NCBI GenBank assembly: GCA_009841265.1
Contig: VXMB01000014.1
Span: 541,490-605,489, forward strand
Origin: Gemmatimonadota bacterium
GTDB lineage: Bacteria > JAAXHH01
Direction: 5' to 3'
DNA: 64,000 bases
The notes below the pieces were generated by a model, which saw only the letters and a list, made by a program, of their open reading frames with translations, made no database searches and was not told where the DNA came from. Shown in pieces: positions 36,373 through 45,035 of the stretch. How positions within the stretch are numbered: position 1 is the stretch's first letter; each line of letters begins with the position of its first letter. A program made the position numbers and the translations under genes.

Positions 36373-37269
36373 TCAGGCGCGGGGATGCGCCTCTTCGTAC
36401 GTTTTCCTGAGGCGGTCGAGGGCGACGTGGGTATAGACCTGCGTGGTCGAAAGCCGTTCATGGCCGAGCAGTTCCTTGACCGCCATCAGGTCCGCTCCGG
36501 CGTCGAGCAGGTGCGTAGCGGTCGTATGGCGGAGCATGTGGGGCGTCAATCCCTGCTGGCTGATCCGGAGACCGTATCTCCCCAGGATGTACTGGACCCC
36601 GCGGCCCGTCAGCCTGCGGCCGTGTTGATTCAGCAGGAGTGCCGCCGTATCTTCCCGCCCCGTTTTGATCAGCATGGGACGGACGTCCATATAGGCCGCC
36701 AGCGCGGACAACGCGGGCCCGCCCAGCGGCACGATGCGTTCCCGGTCCCCCTTCCCGATCACGCGGATCCGTTCCTCCGTCATTTCGATCGCGCCGACGT
36801 CGAGTCCTACGAGCTCCGACAACCGCATGCCCGCTCCGTAAAGCAGTTCCAGGATGACCACGTCCCGCAGCCCGAGTAGCCGACTCCGGTCGGGCTGGCC
36901 GAGCAGGGCTTCCACCTGGCTTTTGTCCAGGAACCGGGGCAGGTGTCGGTCCCATTTCGGCGTGGTCAGGTAGACGCACGGGTTGGAGGAAACGATCCCT
37001 TCCCGGCAGAGATAATGGAAGAAGGACCGCACGGCCGCGAAACGGCGCGCGATGGTCCGCCTGCTGAAGCCTTCCCGGTGCAGGTGGTGAAGGAACGCCC
37101 GCACCACGGACTTGTCGATGGACTCCGGGTCCGGCGGATCGGCGCCGCCGTCTTCGGAGAGGAAAGACTGGAATTGGCCCAGGTCGCCGGCATAGGCCGA
37201 CCGGGTATGCCGGGAGTAATTGCGCTCGATCTCGAGATGATCGAGAAATGCGCTGACCAGTTTCTCCAT
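36373..37269 (-). CDS. xerC: Tyrosine recombinase XerC/XerD
   Basis: Chromosome-dimer resolvase of 298 residues. The N-terminal SAM-like core-binding domain begins LVSAFLDHLEIERNYSRHT. All catalytic residues are visible: Arg in GAGMRLSELVGL, Lys in VIGKGDRER, HMLRH (HxxR) in LTPHMLRHTTAT, His in LLGHERLSTTQVY and Tyr in QVYTHV. The smg-topA-xer order and typical length favour a housekeeping Xer over an integrase. C versus D is not decided. Confidence 0.9.
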   Translation of the reverse strand: MEKLVSAFLDHLEIERNYSRHTRSAYAGDLGQFQSFLSEDGGADPPDPESIDKSVVRAFLHHLHREGFSRRTIARRFAAVRSFFHYLCREGIVSSNPCVYLTTPKWDRHLPRFLDKSQVEALLGQPDRSRLLGLRDVVILELLYGAGMRLSELVGLDVGAIEMTEERIRVIGKGDRERIVPLGGPALSALAAYMDVRPMLIKTGREDTAALLLNQHGRRLTGRGVQYILGRYGLRISQQGLTPHMLRHTTATHLLDAGADLMAVKELLGHERLSTTQVYTHVALDRLRKTYEEAHPRA

Positions 37270-37275
37270 GATCGG

Positions 37276-39588
37276 TCAAGCCTCCTGGAGGGTCTGTCCC
37301 GCCTGGTCCGCCTGGCCCAGCTGCCCCGCCTGGTCCGCCTCGCCGGAACCGTCGGGCTGCGACTCGGCGGCCCGGACGCGATGCTTGCACGACGGGCACT
37401 GGAGCGCTTCACGGCCGGATCTTTCCTGTTTCTCGACCATGAGGGGATAGTCGCACCGTGGACAGCGGCGGTCGACCGGCTTGTCCCACACCACGAAACG
37501 GCACTTGGGGTAGTTGCTGCAACCGTAGAAGTTCCGGCCCTTCTGCGACCGGCGCGCCGTGAGGAACCCGTCGCAACCTTCTTCAGGACAGTCGACCCCG
37601 AGGTTGACCGGCCGCGTCTCCCGGCAGCGGGGATATCCGCTGCACGCCAGGAACGGGCCGTACCGGCCGGTCTTCACGATCATTTTCTCGCCGCACTTCC
37701 CACATACTTCGTCGGTGTTCAAGTCGGCGTTCTCTTCGCCGTTCATCGGCCGGGTGTTCCGGCATGCCGGGAATCCCCCGCACGCCATGAACCGGCCGTT
37801 GCGGCCCCATCGGATGACCATGGGCTTGCCGCATTTCTCGCATTTCTCGTCCGTCTCCTCCGTCAGCGTGCTCTTCAGCTCCGACCGCTGGGCGTTTACG
37901 GACTGCAGCCGCTCGTTGAAGGGCTGGTAGAAGTCCACCAGGGTGCCGGTCCAGTCCAGTTCCCCGGTTTCGATGCGGTCCAGCGCGTCTTCCATCTTCG
38001 CGGTGAACGCCACGTCGAACAGGTCCGGGAAAGCCATGACCAGGATCCGGTTTACGGCCATGCCGAGGTCCGTCGGCGTGAACCGGCCCGCTTTCATGGC
38101 CGCGTACTTGCGCATGCGCAGCGTGCTGATGATCTGGGCATAGGTGCTCGGCCGGCCGATCTGCCGGACCTCGAGTTCCTTGACGAGACTCGCCTCGGTG
38201 TACCTGGGCGGGGGCTGGGTGAAATGCTGCCTGGGTTCGAGCTTTTCCAGGGCAAGTTTCTCGTCCTTCCGCAGATCGGGCAGGGATTTCTCGTCGTCCT
38301 TGCCTTCCGCGTCCTCGTCGACCGGTTCTTCATAGGCCTTCAGGAATCCCGCGAAGGTCGGCACGGTGCCCGTGGCGCGGAACTGGTACTTCCCGGAACG
38401 GATGTCCACGGTGGTCACGTCGAAACGGGCCGGTCGCATCTGGCATGCCACGAAGCGCAGCCAGATCAGTTCATACAGCCTGTACTGGTCCTTCGTCAGA
38501 AAGGGCTTCATCTTCTCCGGGGTGCGGTCCACGGCCGTGGGCCGGATTGCCTCGTGGGCGTCCTGGGCGCCCGGCTTGGTCTTGAACCTCCGCGGCTTGG
38601 GGGGGACGTATTCGTCGCCGTATACCCGGCCGATCAGGTCCCGGACGGCCGCGATCGCCTCGTCCACGATCCGGGTCGAGTCCGTCCTCATGTAGGTGAT
38701 CAGCCCAATGGCCCCCTCGTCGCCCAGCTCGATGCCTTCGTAGAGCTGCTGGGCGATCATCATGGTCTTCTGGGTGGTGAACCGGAGGCGCCTGGCCGCG
38801 TCCTGCTGCAGGGTGCTGGTGATGAAGGGCGGATAGGGATTGCGCTGCGTGCGCTTCCGCGTGATGTCCTCGATTTCGAAGGTCTTCCCGCGCAGGTCCT
38901 CGATCAGCGCCCGGGCCGACTTCTCGTCGGGCAGGTTGAACTTCTCTCCGTCCACGCGGATCAGCTTGACCGGGAACACGGCGTCCCCCTCCGACCGGAG
39001 GTGTGCCGTAATGGACCAGTACTCCTCGACCTTGAACTTCTCGATTTCCACTTCCCGTTCGCAGATCAGCCGCAGCGCCACCGACTGTACCCGGCCCGCG
39101 CTCAATCCGCCGGTGATCGTCTTCCAGAGGAAGGGACTGACCTGGTACCCGACGAGACGGTCCATGACGCGGCGCGCCTGCTGGGCGTTGACTTTCTGCA
39201 TGTCGATCGACACGGGCTTGTCGATCGCCGTCCGCACCGCCCCGGGGGTGATCTCGTGGAAGAGCACCCGCCCCACTTCCTTCTTGCTGTTGCCCAGCTG
39301 GCTGGCCACGTGCCAGGCGATGGCCTCGCCCTCCCGGTCGGGGTCGGTCGCGAGGAAGATCTGATCGGCCGACCGCGCTGCGCTGCGGAGGTCTTTCACG
39401 ACCTTTTCCTTGCCCGGGATCGTTACGTATTCGGGCTGGAAACCGTTCTGGACGTCGACGCCCAGGCTCTTGGGCGGCAGGTCCCGGACATGGCCCACCG
39501 ACGCCATGATCTCGAAATCCTTGCCCAGGTATTTCTTGATCGTACGGGCCTTGGCCGGGGACTCCACGATAACGAGTGATTTGGACAT
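37276..39588 (-). CDS. topA: DNA topoisomerase I
   Basis: Relaxes negative supercoils. It has 770 residues. The Toprim domain starts LVIVESPAKARTIKKYLG with DPDREGEAIAWH. The catalytic Tyr is in GLITYMRTDSTRI near residue 300. Four C-terminal four-Cys zinc modules follow, starting CEKCGKP, CGKCGEK, CPEEGCDG and CPRCDYP. The extreme C-terminus (EADQAGQLGQADQAGQTLQEA, in part ADQAGQLGQADQAG) is a repeat-derived tail. Confidence 0.97.
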   Translation of the reverse strand: MSKSLVIVESPAKARTIKKYLGKDFEIMASVGHVRDLPPKSLGVDVQNGFQPEYVTIPGKEKVVKDLRSAARSADQIFLATDPDREGEAIAWHVASQLGNSKKEVGRVLFHEITPGAVRTAIDKPVSIDMQKVNAQQARRVMDRLVGYQVSPFLWKTITGGLSAGRVQSVALRLICEREVEIEKFKVEEYWSITAHLRSEGDAVFPVKLIRVDGEKFNLPDEKSARALIEDLRGKTFEIEDITRKRTQRNPYPPFITSTLQQDAARRLRFTTQKTMMIAQQLYEGIELGDEGAIGLITYMRTDSTRIVDEAIAAVRDLIGRVYGDEYVPPKPRRFKTKPGAQDAHEAIRPTAVDRTPEKMKPFLTKDQYRLYELIWLRFVACQMRPARFDVTTVDIRSGKYQFRATGTVPTFAGFLKAYEEPVDEDAEGKDDEKSLPDLRKDEKLALEKLEPRQHFTQPPPRYTEASLVKELEVRQIGRPSTYAQIISTLRMRKYAAMKAGRFTPTDLGMAVNRILVMAFPDLFDVAFTAKMEDALDRIETGELDWTGTLVDFYQPFNERLQSVNAQRSELKSTLTEETDEKCEKCGKPMVIRWGRNGRFMACGGFPACRNTRPMNGEENADLNTDEVCGKCGEKMIVKTGRYGPFLACSGYPRCRETRPVNLGVDCPEEGCDGFLTARRSQKGRNFYGCSNYPKCRFVVWDKPVDRRCPRCDYPLMVEKQERSGREALQCPSCKHRVRAAESQPDGSGEADQAGQLGQADQAGQTLQEA

Positions 39589-39643
39589 GTTATAAAGTAG
39601 TCGCGTGAAAGTAGTCGCGCTGGAGATGAAGGAAAGTAGGACT

Positions 39644-40114
39644 TCAGTTCCCGATGATGCCCTCTTCGAGGTCGTCGGGCAGCCAGATCATGACCTGTCC
39701 GGATTCCGACTCGAGCAGGATCGGTGCGGCGATGGTTTTGATATCGTCCCGGGTGACGGAACGGGCGCCCGTCAGCATGGCCCGTTCGATGATCAGTTCG
39801 GTCTGCGTATCGGTGATCAGACCCAGTTCGCGAAGTTCCAGCAGGTAGCCGTACGCGTCGGGCTGGATCATCAGCTGTTCCACGGCGTGCAGAATCCGGT
39901 TGGGTTTGGGCTGGAGCGGCTTGGTCGGATCGACCACGACTTCCGCCTGCGCCTGGAGGCGGTCGAACAGCCAGGCGAAGGCCGTGTTGACCTCCTGCTG
40001 GGTATAACCGTGGCCGACCAGGGTCTGGGAGACGTCGGCGATGTCGTTGAATCGGCCTTTTTCATCCTGCATGTGCTTCATGAGGAAAACGATGATTTCC
40101 ATCACTTTTTCCAT
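39644..40114 (-). CDS. smg: Smg/DUF494 family protein
   Basis: The 156-residue protein is recognised by MEKVMEIIVFLMKHM at the N-terminus and LLELRELGLITDTQTELIIERAM in the C-terminal half, as in proteobacterial Smg. Function is not established. Its location upstream of topA is conserved with the dprA-smg-topA order of proteobacteria, which supports the call. Confidence 0.88.
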   Translation of the reverse strand: MEKVMEIIVFLMKHMQDEKGRFNDIADVSQTLVGHGYTQQEVNTAFAWLFDRLQAQAEVVVDPTKPLQPKPNRILHAVEQLMIQPDAYGYLLELRELGLITDTQTELIIERAMLTGARSVTRDDIKTIAAPILLESESGQVMIWLPDDLEEGIIGN

Positions 40115-40207
40115 GATGCGCTCCTGAAGGAATGCGAAGATGTGATTGGAACCGGGCCGAAGAACGACCCCTGGCCGTATACCGTACTTTTCGGTTTTCG
40201 CTGTCCA

Positions 40208-40236
40208 AATCTAAGCTTCCGGGGGTCCGTATGCAA
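40208..40236 (-). promoter_or_regulatory. Putative promoter of smg-topA-xerC
   Basis: On the minus strand TTGCAT (40236-40231), 17-bp spacer and TAGATT (40213-40208), about 94 bp upstream of the smg ATG. Confidence 0.5.
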
Positions 40237-40261
40237 GTGTTTTTACCGGTCCCGGACGGCG

Positions 40262-41284
40262 TTACGTCGCTTCGAACACCTTGCCGATTTCATCCCGGTC
40301 GAAGGCCGGGAGATCGGCGATTTCACCCTTGCTCCTGATCCGGATTCCGAACTCGGGAGGCTCTACGGACCCGATCTCGGCGACCGGTATGCCGGCTTCG
40401 CCAAGGCAGGCCGCAAGGGGCTGCACACGGTCCGCTTCCACCACGATGAGCAGGGCGCCCGACGCGATGACGCCCAGGGGATCCAGGCCGTAAAACGCGC
40501 AGAGGGCCTCCGGTTCGGGCAGCAGCGGAATCCGGTCCTCCTCGATAAGCATGCCGACCCCGGAAGCGACCGCGATCTCCCGCAGTCCCGACGCGAGTCC
40601 GCCCTCCGTGGGATCGTGCATGGCGCGGACCCCGCCGGTCTCCATGGCGAGGCGGGCTTCCCTGACCACGCTGAGGCCGGGTTGCCTGAGGTACCGCCGG
40701 CAGGTCTCGAGGAATTCGTCGGAGAATCGCGTCCGGACCTCGTTGCTTTTTTCCATGGCGATCAGCGCCGTCGCCTCGATGGCGATCCCCTTGGTCAGCA
40801 GGATCCGGTCGCCCACCCGGGCGCCGTCGCCGGAGACATAGCCGTCGGCCGTCGTTTCCCCCAGCATCTGCCCGATGAGCAGCGGCCGGTCCAGGCCGTG
40901 GGTGATTTCGGTGTGTCCGCCGCAGAGGGTGATGCCGAGTTCGCGGCAGGCGTCGGCCAGGCCGGAGAAAATGCGGTCCACCAGGTCGGCGTCGGTTTTA
41001 TCTTCCGGGAGCAGTATGGTCGAGAGGAACCACCGGGGCGCCGCGCCCATGGCGGCGACGTCGTTGGCGTTGATGTTGACGGCGTACCAGCCGATTTCCT
41101 CGGTGGCGAAGGTGATGGGGTCGGTTTTCGAGACGAGTACGCTGGAACCGAACGAGATGACCGCCGCGTCCCGACCGATGCCCGGGCCCACGAGCAGTCT
41201 CGGGTCGGCGCCGGAAGCATAGCGGCGCAGGATGCGGTCCAGGTCTTCCGCGGGCAGCTTGCCGACCGGGTAGTAGGGAGGCAT
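40262..41284 (-). CDS. PurM/HypE/SelD-superfamily (AIR synthase-related) protein
   Basis: The 340-residue protein belongs to the ATP-binding AIR-synthase superfamily. It has an N-terminal GIGRDAAVISFGSS, LVSKTDPITFATEEIGWYAVNINANDVAAMGA and a C-terminal HDPTEGGLASGLREIA that closely resembles HypE. It lacks the C-terminal Cys motif of true HypE (it ends KVFEAT) and the N-terminal Cys/Sec-Lys motif of SelD. No hydrogenase genes are nearby. It probably phosphorylates an unknown small substrate. Confidence 0.8.
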   Translation of the reverse strand: MPPYYPVGKLPAEDLDRILRRYASGADPRLLVGPGIGRDAAVISFGSSVLVSKTDPITFATEEIGWYAVNINANDVAAMGAAPRWFLSTILLPEDKTDADLVDRIFSGLADACRELGITLCGGHTEITHGLDRPLLIGQMLGETTADGYVSGDGARVGDRILLTKGIAIEATALIAMEKSNEVRTRFSDEFLETCRRYLRQPGLSVVREARLAMETGGVRAMHDPTEGGLASGLREIAVASGVGMLIEEDRIPLLPEPEALCAFYGLDPLGVIASGALLIVVEADRVQPLAACLGEAGIPVAEIGSVEPPEFGIRIRSKGEIADLPAFDRDEIGKVFEAT

Positions 41285-41329
41285 GTCTCGCTGATTGGCG
41301 TGGGTGCGTCGATGCCCGCGCGTCGGCGG

Positions 41330-41632
41330 TTATTCCCGACGCTTCCGCTGGGCGCGCAATGCTTCTTTAAGGATCTTGCCGGGCTTGAACTTGGCTTTCC
41401 GGCGGGCCGGAACCTCGATGGTGTAGCCGGTCCGCGGATTGCGGGCCGCCGGCTTGGGGCGGGTATTCCTGATCTCCAGCGCGCCGAATCCCCTGATCTC
41501 GATCCGGTTGCCCTCGACCAGGTTCTCCCGCATGATTTCGAAGAGCGCGTCGATCACGGGATAGATCTGCGTCTTTTTCAGTCCCAGTGTCTCGCTGATT
41601 TCGTTGACCAGTTCTCTGCGCGTTGTCGTCAT
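41330..41632 (-). CDS. HU/IHF family DNA-binding protein
   Basis: Nucleoid protein of 100 residues. Features are the helical N-terminus TRRELVNEISETLGL, IRGFGALEIRNTRPKPAARNPRTG (in part FGALEIRNTRPKPAARNPRT) as the DNA-binding beta-arm and the basic tail RAQRKRRE. The ATG overlaps the stop of the class II aldolase by 4 bp, so its translation is apparently coupled to a metabolic gene. HU-like versus IHF-like cannot be decided. Confidence 0.92.
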   Translation of the reverse strand: MTTTRRELVNEISETLGLKKTQIYPVIDALFEIMRENLVEGNRIEIRGFGALEIRNTRPKPAARNPRTGYTIEVPARRKAKFKPGKILKEALRAQRKRRE

Positions 41633-42306
41633 GTAGGTTCCTCGGTCCGGTGTTCTTTCTTTCCGCCGGATGAACAGGGCCGGCCGTGCAGGCGGTGCAG
41701 CTTGTCCACGTTCTCCTGGTCTATGGTGTTGACCCGGCCGAGCATGCGCGCCACGAGGGCGATCTGCGCGCAGTGCTCCATGGTTTCCATCTTGTGATAG
41801 GCCGAAACGATGTCCGGACCCAGGGTCAGCGCGCCGTGGTTTTCCAGCAGTATCGCGTCGTGGTCCCGCACGAATCCCCGGAGCGATTCGACCAGTTCCA
41901 TGGTTCCCGGCGTCCCGTAGGGCGCGATGGGTACGAATCCCAGGGAGACGATCACCTCGGGCAGCAGGGCATCGGGCAGATGCACGCCGGCCACCGAGAA
42001 ACCCGTCGCCGCCGGGGGATGGGCGTGGGCCACGGCGTGCACGTCCGGACGCTCCCGGTACACCATGAGGTGCATTTTCATCTCTGACGACGGTTCGTGC
42101 ATCCCCGAGATCACCGCGCCGTCATAATCGACGATCACGAATTTGTCCGGGTCCAGGAAACCCTTGCTCACCCCGGTCATCGTGATCAGCAATCGGTCTT
42201 CGGACAGTCGAACGCTTAAGTTTCCGTCGTTCGAGGCTACGTATCCCCGGTCATACATCCGCTTGCCGACGTGGATTACGTCGGATACGACTTGCTCTAT
42301 TTGCAA
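41629..42306 (-). CDS. Class II aldolase/adducin family protein
   Basis: Zinc-dependent aldolase of the fuculose-phosphate aldolase type. Metal and catalytic residues are in SSEMKMHLMVY (Glu), AVAHAHPPAATGF (HxH) and LLENHGALTLG (His). YVASNDGNLSVR is the phosphate-binding segment. I choose the TTG at 42306, giving 225 residues, the usual length. The frame stays open to a TTG at 42384, but that stretch is AT-richer and unconserved. The substrate is unknown. Confidence 0.87.
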   Translation of the reverse strand: MQIEQVVSDVIHVGKRMYDRGYVASNDGNLSVRLSEDRLLITMTGVSKGFLDPDKFVIVDYDGAVISGMHEPSSEMKMHLMVYRERPDVHAVAHAHPPAATGFSVAGVHLPDALLPEVIVSLGFVPIAPYGTPGTMELVESLRGFVRDHDAILLENHGALTLGPDIVSAYHKMETMEHCAQIALVARMLGRVNTIDQENVDKLHRLHGRPCSSGGKKEHRTEEPT

Positions 42307-42400
42307 GATTACGTTGTTCCGGTTGAAAGATTGCGGATTGCGGTGGTACGGTTCGAATATATCCGGCCCGCCGTTTCCGTACAAGTATTATTATTTCCAT

Positions 42401-42446
42401 AAGTTATAAGCCGGAAAAAGTTACAGGCCGAAAAGTTACAGGCCGG
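42401..42446. repeat. 14-16 bp repeats across the selA-like stop codon
   Basis: AAGTTATAAGCCGG (42401), AAGTTACAGGCCG (42419) and AAGTTACAGGCCGG (42433) follow one another. The last contains the selA-like stop (TTA at 42436-42438, TAA on the minus strand). TAA is preserved in all three copies. Confidence 0.8.
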
Positions 42447-43851
42447 ACCGCACGATGTGCGAGACGTCGGTGATACGGTTTCTTTCCACGCCCCGCGTGT
42501 CGATGCGGATTCGGTCCCGGCCGCAATCCACCAGCAGAGGCGGGGTTCCCTTCAACCACCGGTCCGCCAGGCCGACGGGATCGCCGCCAGGCGGGCGTAT
42601 GGATACGGCGTAACCGGGCAAGCCGTCGGCGGGGAGGCGGTACGCCGTAAGATACGCCCGGCTTTCGACCACGTCACACGCGCCGCGGAGCCGGCCGTCT
42701 TCCGACAGGCGTTCGAACAGCAGGCGGACACGGGCGCCTACCTCTTCCCCGGTCGCGGCGAGCATGTGGGCCGCCGGATGGCACGCGAGGTCGCAGGAGC
42801 TATCGGCCAGTTCCGCCAGCCGGGCGACGAATCCCGCCCTCACGTGCCGGGAGGCCTGCGCCGCCGGCCAGGTGCCGTGCGCTCTCAGCCGCGCGATGAC
42901 CTGTCGTGTCCCGATCAGCAGTCCGCAGGGCGGCCCGCCGATGAGGCCGCCTCCAGCCGCGATGATCAGTGGCGTGCCGGACCGCACGGCATCGGTGACC
43001 GAGCGCCTGGCCGCGAACGGGGCGGATGAGACCGGGCGCAACGTCGTATCGCCGGCCAGGTGAAGCACCGTGGCGCCGGATTCCGCTCCGGCCCGGACGA
43101 TTTCCTCCGGGGCCGCTTCTTCGGTGAAACCTCGAAGGGCGCAGGTGGACGGACGGGCCGTGACGATCAGTGCGGTCCGGTCTCCCATCGCGCGTCCGTA
43201 GTCGGACAGGCGGGACTTGTTGGTTGCGCCGGTCTCGATCATCGTGGCGCCGGCGAGCGCGCAGAGCGACACCGGGTTCACGGGCCGATCCTCGTATGGC
43301 GCGTCGATCAATCCCGCCTGGCTGCGGCCGATGATCACTTCCGCCCGTCCCGCGAGCGCCCGGACCGCAAGGAGGAAGGCGTCGGCGACGGACCGGCAGA
43401 CCAGTACGTCTTCGGCACCGGTCAAATCGCGCACGAGTCCGGCGGTACGGCCGTCTTCCTCGTAAGCCGCGAGGGTGAGGGCCAGCCTCGAGGCGCTCCC
43501 GGCGGCCGTTCCGGCGTAGGGTTCCCGCGCGAGCGGATGGAATACGATACCTGAAGCGTTGATCAGCACCCCGCCCGCCGAATGGGCTTCATCCTCCAGG
43601 CGCGTGGCGGCCCGCTCGGCGAAGCGCTCCGGCGCGAATCCGTCCTCTTGCGCGAATCCGTCCTCTGCATTCTCCGGGGGACGAAGCCGGATCCGCTCCC
43701 GCGCGTCGCGCAGCACCTTCCGGATCGCGGCGTCGATCTGCCCGTCCTCGAACCGGCCGCGCAGTGCCTCGATGCGGGATTCGCCCTGCACCAGGCGCAC
43801 GGAAGGCAGACGGGCGAATTGACGCTGCAGGGCTTCCTGCCCGGCTTTCAT
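42436..43851 (-). CDS. SelA-like protein lacking the PLP lysine
   Basis: The 471-residue protein aligns along the length of L-seryl-tRNA(Sec) selenium transferase. Landmarks are the N-terminal RLPSVRLV, GGVLINASGIVFHPLARE (SelA: INATGVVLHTNLGRAPL), LTGAEDVLVC, MIETGATNKSRLSDY and RGFTEEAAPEEIV. The PLP-lysine motif (usually GDKLLGGPQ) reads GGGLIGGPPCG, with Gly302 in place of Lys and no frameshift. It therefore probably cannot form the usual Schiff base. The ATG overlaps the upstream transferase stop by 4 bp. It could be a repurposed pseudoenzyme. Confidence 0.8.
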   Translation of the reverse strand: MKAGQEALQRQFARLPSVRLVQGESRIEALRGRFEDGQIDAAIRKVLRDARERIRLRPPENAEDGFAQEDGFAPERFAERAATRLEDEAHSAGGVLINASGIVFHPLAREPYAGTAAGSASRLALTLAAYEEDGRTAGLVRDLTGAEDVLVCRSVADAFLLAVRALAGRAEVIIGRSQAGLIDAPYEDRPVNPVSLCALAGATMIETGATNKSRLSDYGRAMGDRTALIVTARPSTCALRGFTEEAAPEEIVRAGAESGATVLHLAGDTTLRPVSSAPFAARRSVTDAVRSGTPLIIAAGGGLIGGPPCGLLIGTRQVIARLRAHGTWPAAQASRHVRAGFVARLAELADSSCDLACHPAAHMLAATGEEVGARVRLLFERLSEDGRLRGACDVVESRAYLTAYRLPADGLPGYAVSIRPPGGDPVGLADRWLKGTPPLLVDCGRDRIRIDTRGVERNRITDVSHIVRSGL

Positions 43852-44648
43852 TGGTCCCTCCCTTCCCGGCTCACCGCGGCGAGCGCGGTTTCCGTGCATC
43901 GGCCGGTCAGGTGGTCGCCGCCGGCGCGTAGCGCCCGTATTTCCCGGGCGAGCCGGTCCAGGTCGGCGGGACGGTCCACGTCGTGCCAGGACGGGAGTTC
44001 GTGGCTGGAAAAACCGCATGTCCGGATAGCCGCCCGGGTCTGCCGCAGCACGCGGCCGGTGCCCCAGTGGATGGATTCGAACAGTCGGTCGTACCGGTCG
44101 GAGGCGTTTTTCCGGCGTCTCTGACTGTCCGGCATGTCCGGGTCGCCTGGATCGCCCGGACTGCCGGGACCTCCTGGTCCGCCTGATGCGCCCGGACCGC
44201 CCAGTCCGATCAGGTAGTAGCCGCCATCATCGGCGGGACCGAGCACGACGTCGTGCCGGTCCAGTGCCTCGAATGCCTCTTCGACGTAAGCCGGGGGGAG
44301 GAGGGGGCTGTCACCGCCCAGCACGACGGTCTTTTCCCATCCGTCTTGCCGGAAGGCCGTGAAGGCGTTCGACAACCGTTCCCCGAGATGGCTGCCCCGC
44401 TGACGAAGCCAGTTCACATAGGGATCTCCCAGACAGCCCAGGGCGGATCCGAGTTCCGTCCGTCCGTCGTCGGGCGTCCAGGCCACGAAGAGGGAAGCGG
44501 CTGCGGTCCGCTGGGCCAGGTGCAGCGTGTCCAGGATGAAGGCGCGGTAGAGTTCCGCGGCCTCGTCCATCGTTACCCGCGGCGTCAACCGGGTTTTCAC
44601 GGTCCCCGGTCTCGGGGCTTTCATGAACAGGACGAGGGCGTTCGACAT
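43848..44648 (-). CDS. TIGR04282-type glycosyltransferase-like protein (DUF2064, selenodomain-associated transferase 1)
   Basis: GT-A-like nucleotidyl/glycosyltransferase of 266 residues starting MSNALVLFMKAPRPGTVKTRL, the hallmark of this family. VVLGGDSPLLPPAYVEEAFEAL and VVLGPADDGGYYLIGL supply the metal-binding region. A GGPGxxG-type low-complexity insertion at ~175-200 stems from repeats at 44150-44205. The family name reflects frequent linkage to selenium genes, relevant because it overlaps the SelA-like gene. An ATG at 44738 is an unconserved longer start. Confidence 0.82.
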   Translation of the reverse strand: MSNALVLFMKAPRPGTVKTRLTPRVTMDEAAELYRAFILDTLHLAQRTAAASLFVAWTPDDGRTELGSALGCLGDPYVNWLRQRGSHLGERLSNAFTAFRQDGWEKTVVLGGDSPLLPPAYVEEAFEALDRHDVVLGPADDGGYYLIGLGGPGASGGPGGPGSPGDPGDPDMPDSQRRRKNASDRYDRLFESIHWGTGRVLRQTRAAIRTCGFSSHELPSWHDVDRPADLDRLAREIRALRAGGDHLTGRCTETALAAVSREGRDQ

Positions 44649-44832
44649 GGGCGTGTGCAGATCGGGAGGCTGTGGGGAAGGCCTGGTCCGCCCGGTAGGC
44701 GGCAAGGCGTTGAGGCCGGGCGTTTTCCCGGATCCCATGCATACTACCGGCCGGCCGGCGGCGTGTCAATTAAAACACTTATTTATCAACCATTTAACCC
44801 GTTTCCGATCCGCTCAGGATCAACAATAAACC

Positions 44833-44861
44833 TTGACATGAAAGGCGGCTGAACTTTATTT
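44833..44861 (+). promoter_or_regulatory. Putative promoter for nrnA
   Basis: Perfect -35 TTGACA (44833-44838), 17-bp spacer and a weak -10 TTATTT (44856-44861) in an AT-rich patch, 175 bp upstream of the nrnA ATG. Confidence 0.5.
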
Positions 44862-44942
44862 TCAGCGTTTCCTACCGGCACGCCGGATCACCCGATTCGG
44901 CGGACCCAGGCGGAATCAACGGCTTGCCGTGCAGACCGAAGC

Positions 44943-45018
44943 CCGGCGAAGAGACGCTACGCGACACTGCGCGGACCGGCGTCCGGCGAAGAAGGGCTAC
45001 GCGACGCCGAACGGACCG
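44943..45018. repeat. Two-copy 36-bp imperfect direct repeat upstream of nrnA
   Basis: CCGGCGAAGAGACGCTACGC... at 44943-44978 recurs at 44983-45018 with period 40 and about seven mismatches. It lies in the predicted 5' untranslated region. Confidence 0.75.
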
Positions 45019-45035
45019 ATCCATGGAAGATCGCC

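Larger units (their letters stand above)
44649..45035. other. 387-bp divergent intergenic region
   Basis: Separates the minus-strand transferase from plus-strand nrnA. It holds an AT-rich stretch (~44765-44875), a promoter-like pair (44833-44861) and a 36-bp direct repeat (44943-45018). I see no tRNA, terminator or small ORF with convincing coding features. Confidence 0.6.

Noticed and set aside
36373..37269. Phage or integron integrase
   Set aside because: Length, sequence and the smg-topA-xer context fit a housekeeping Xer recombinase, and there are no attachment-site repeats or cargo genes.
36943..39579. Plus-strand open frame of 878 codons
   Set aside because: It is antisense to topA and the start of xerC, both with complete catalytic motifs. 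The translated product is low-complexity and unconserved in appearance.
40262..41284. Selenophosphate synthetase SelD
   Set aside because: The N-terminal Cys/Sec and Lys catalytic motif is absent; it is better described as PurM/HypE-like.
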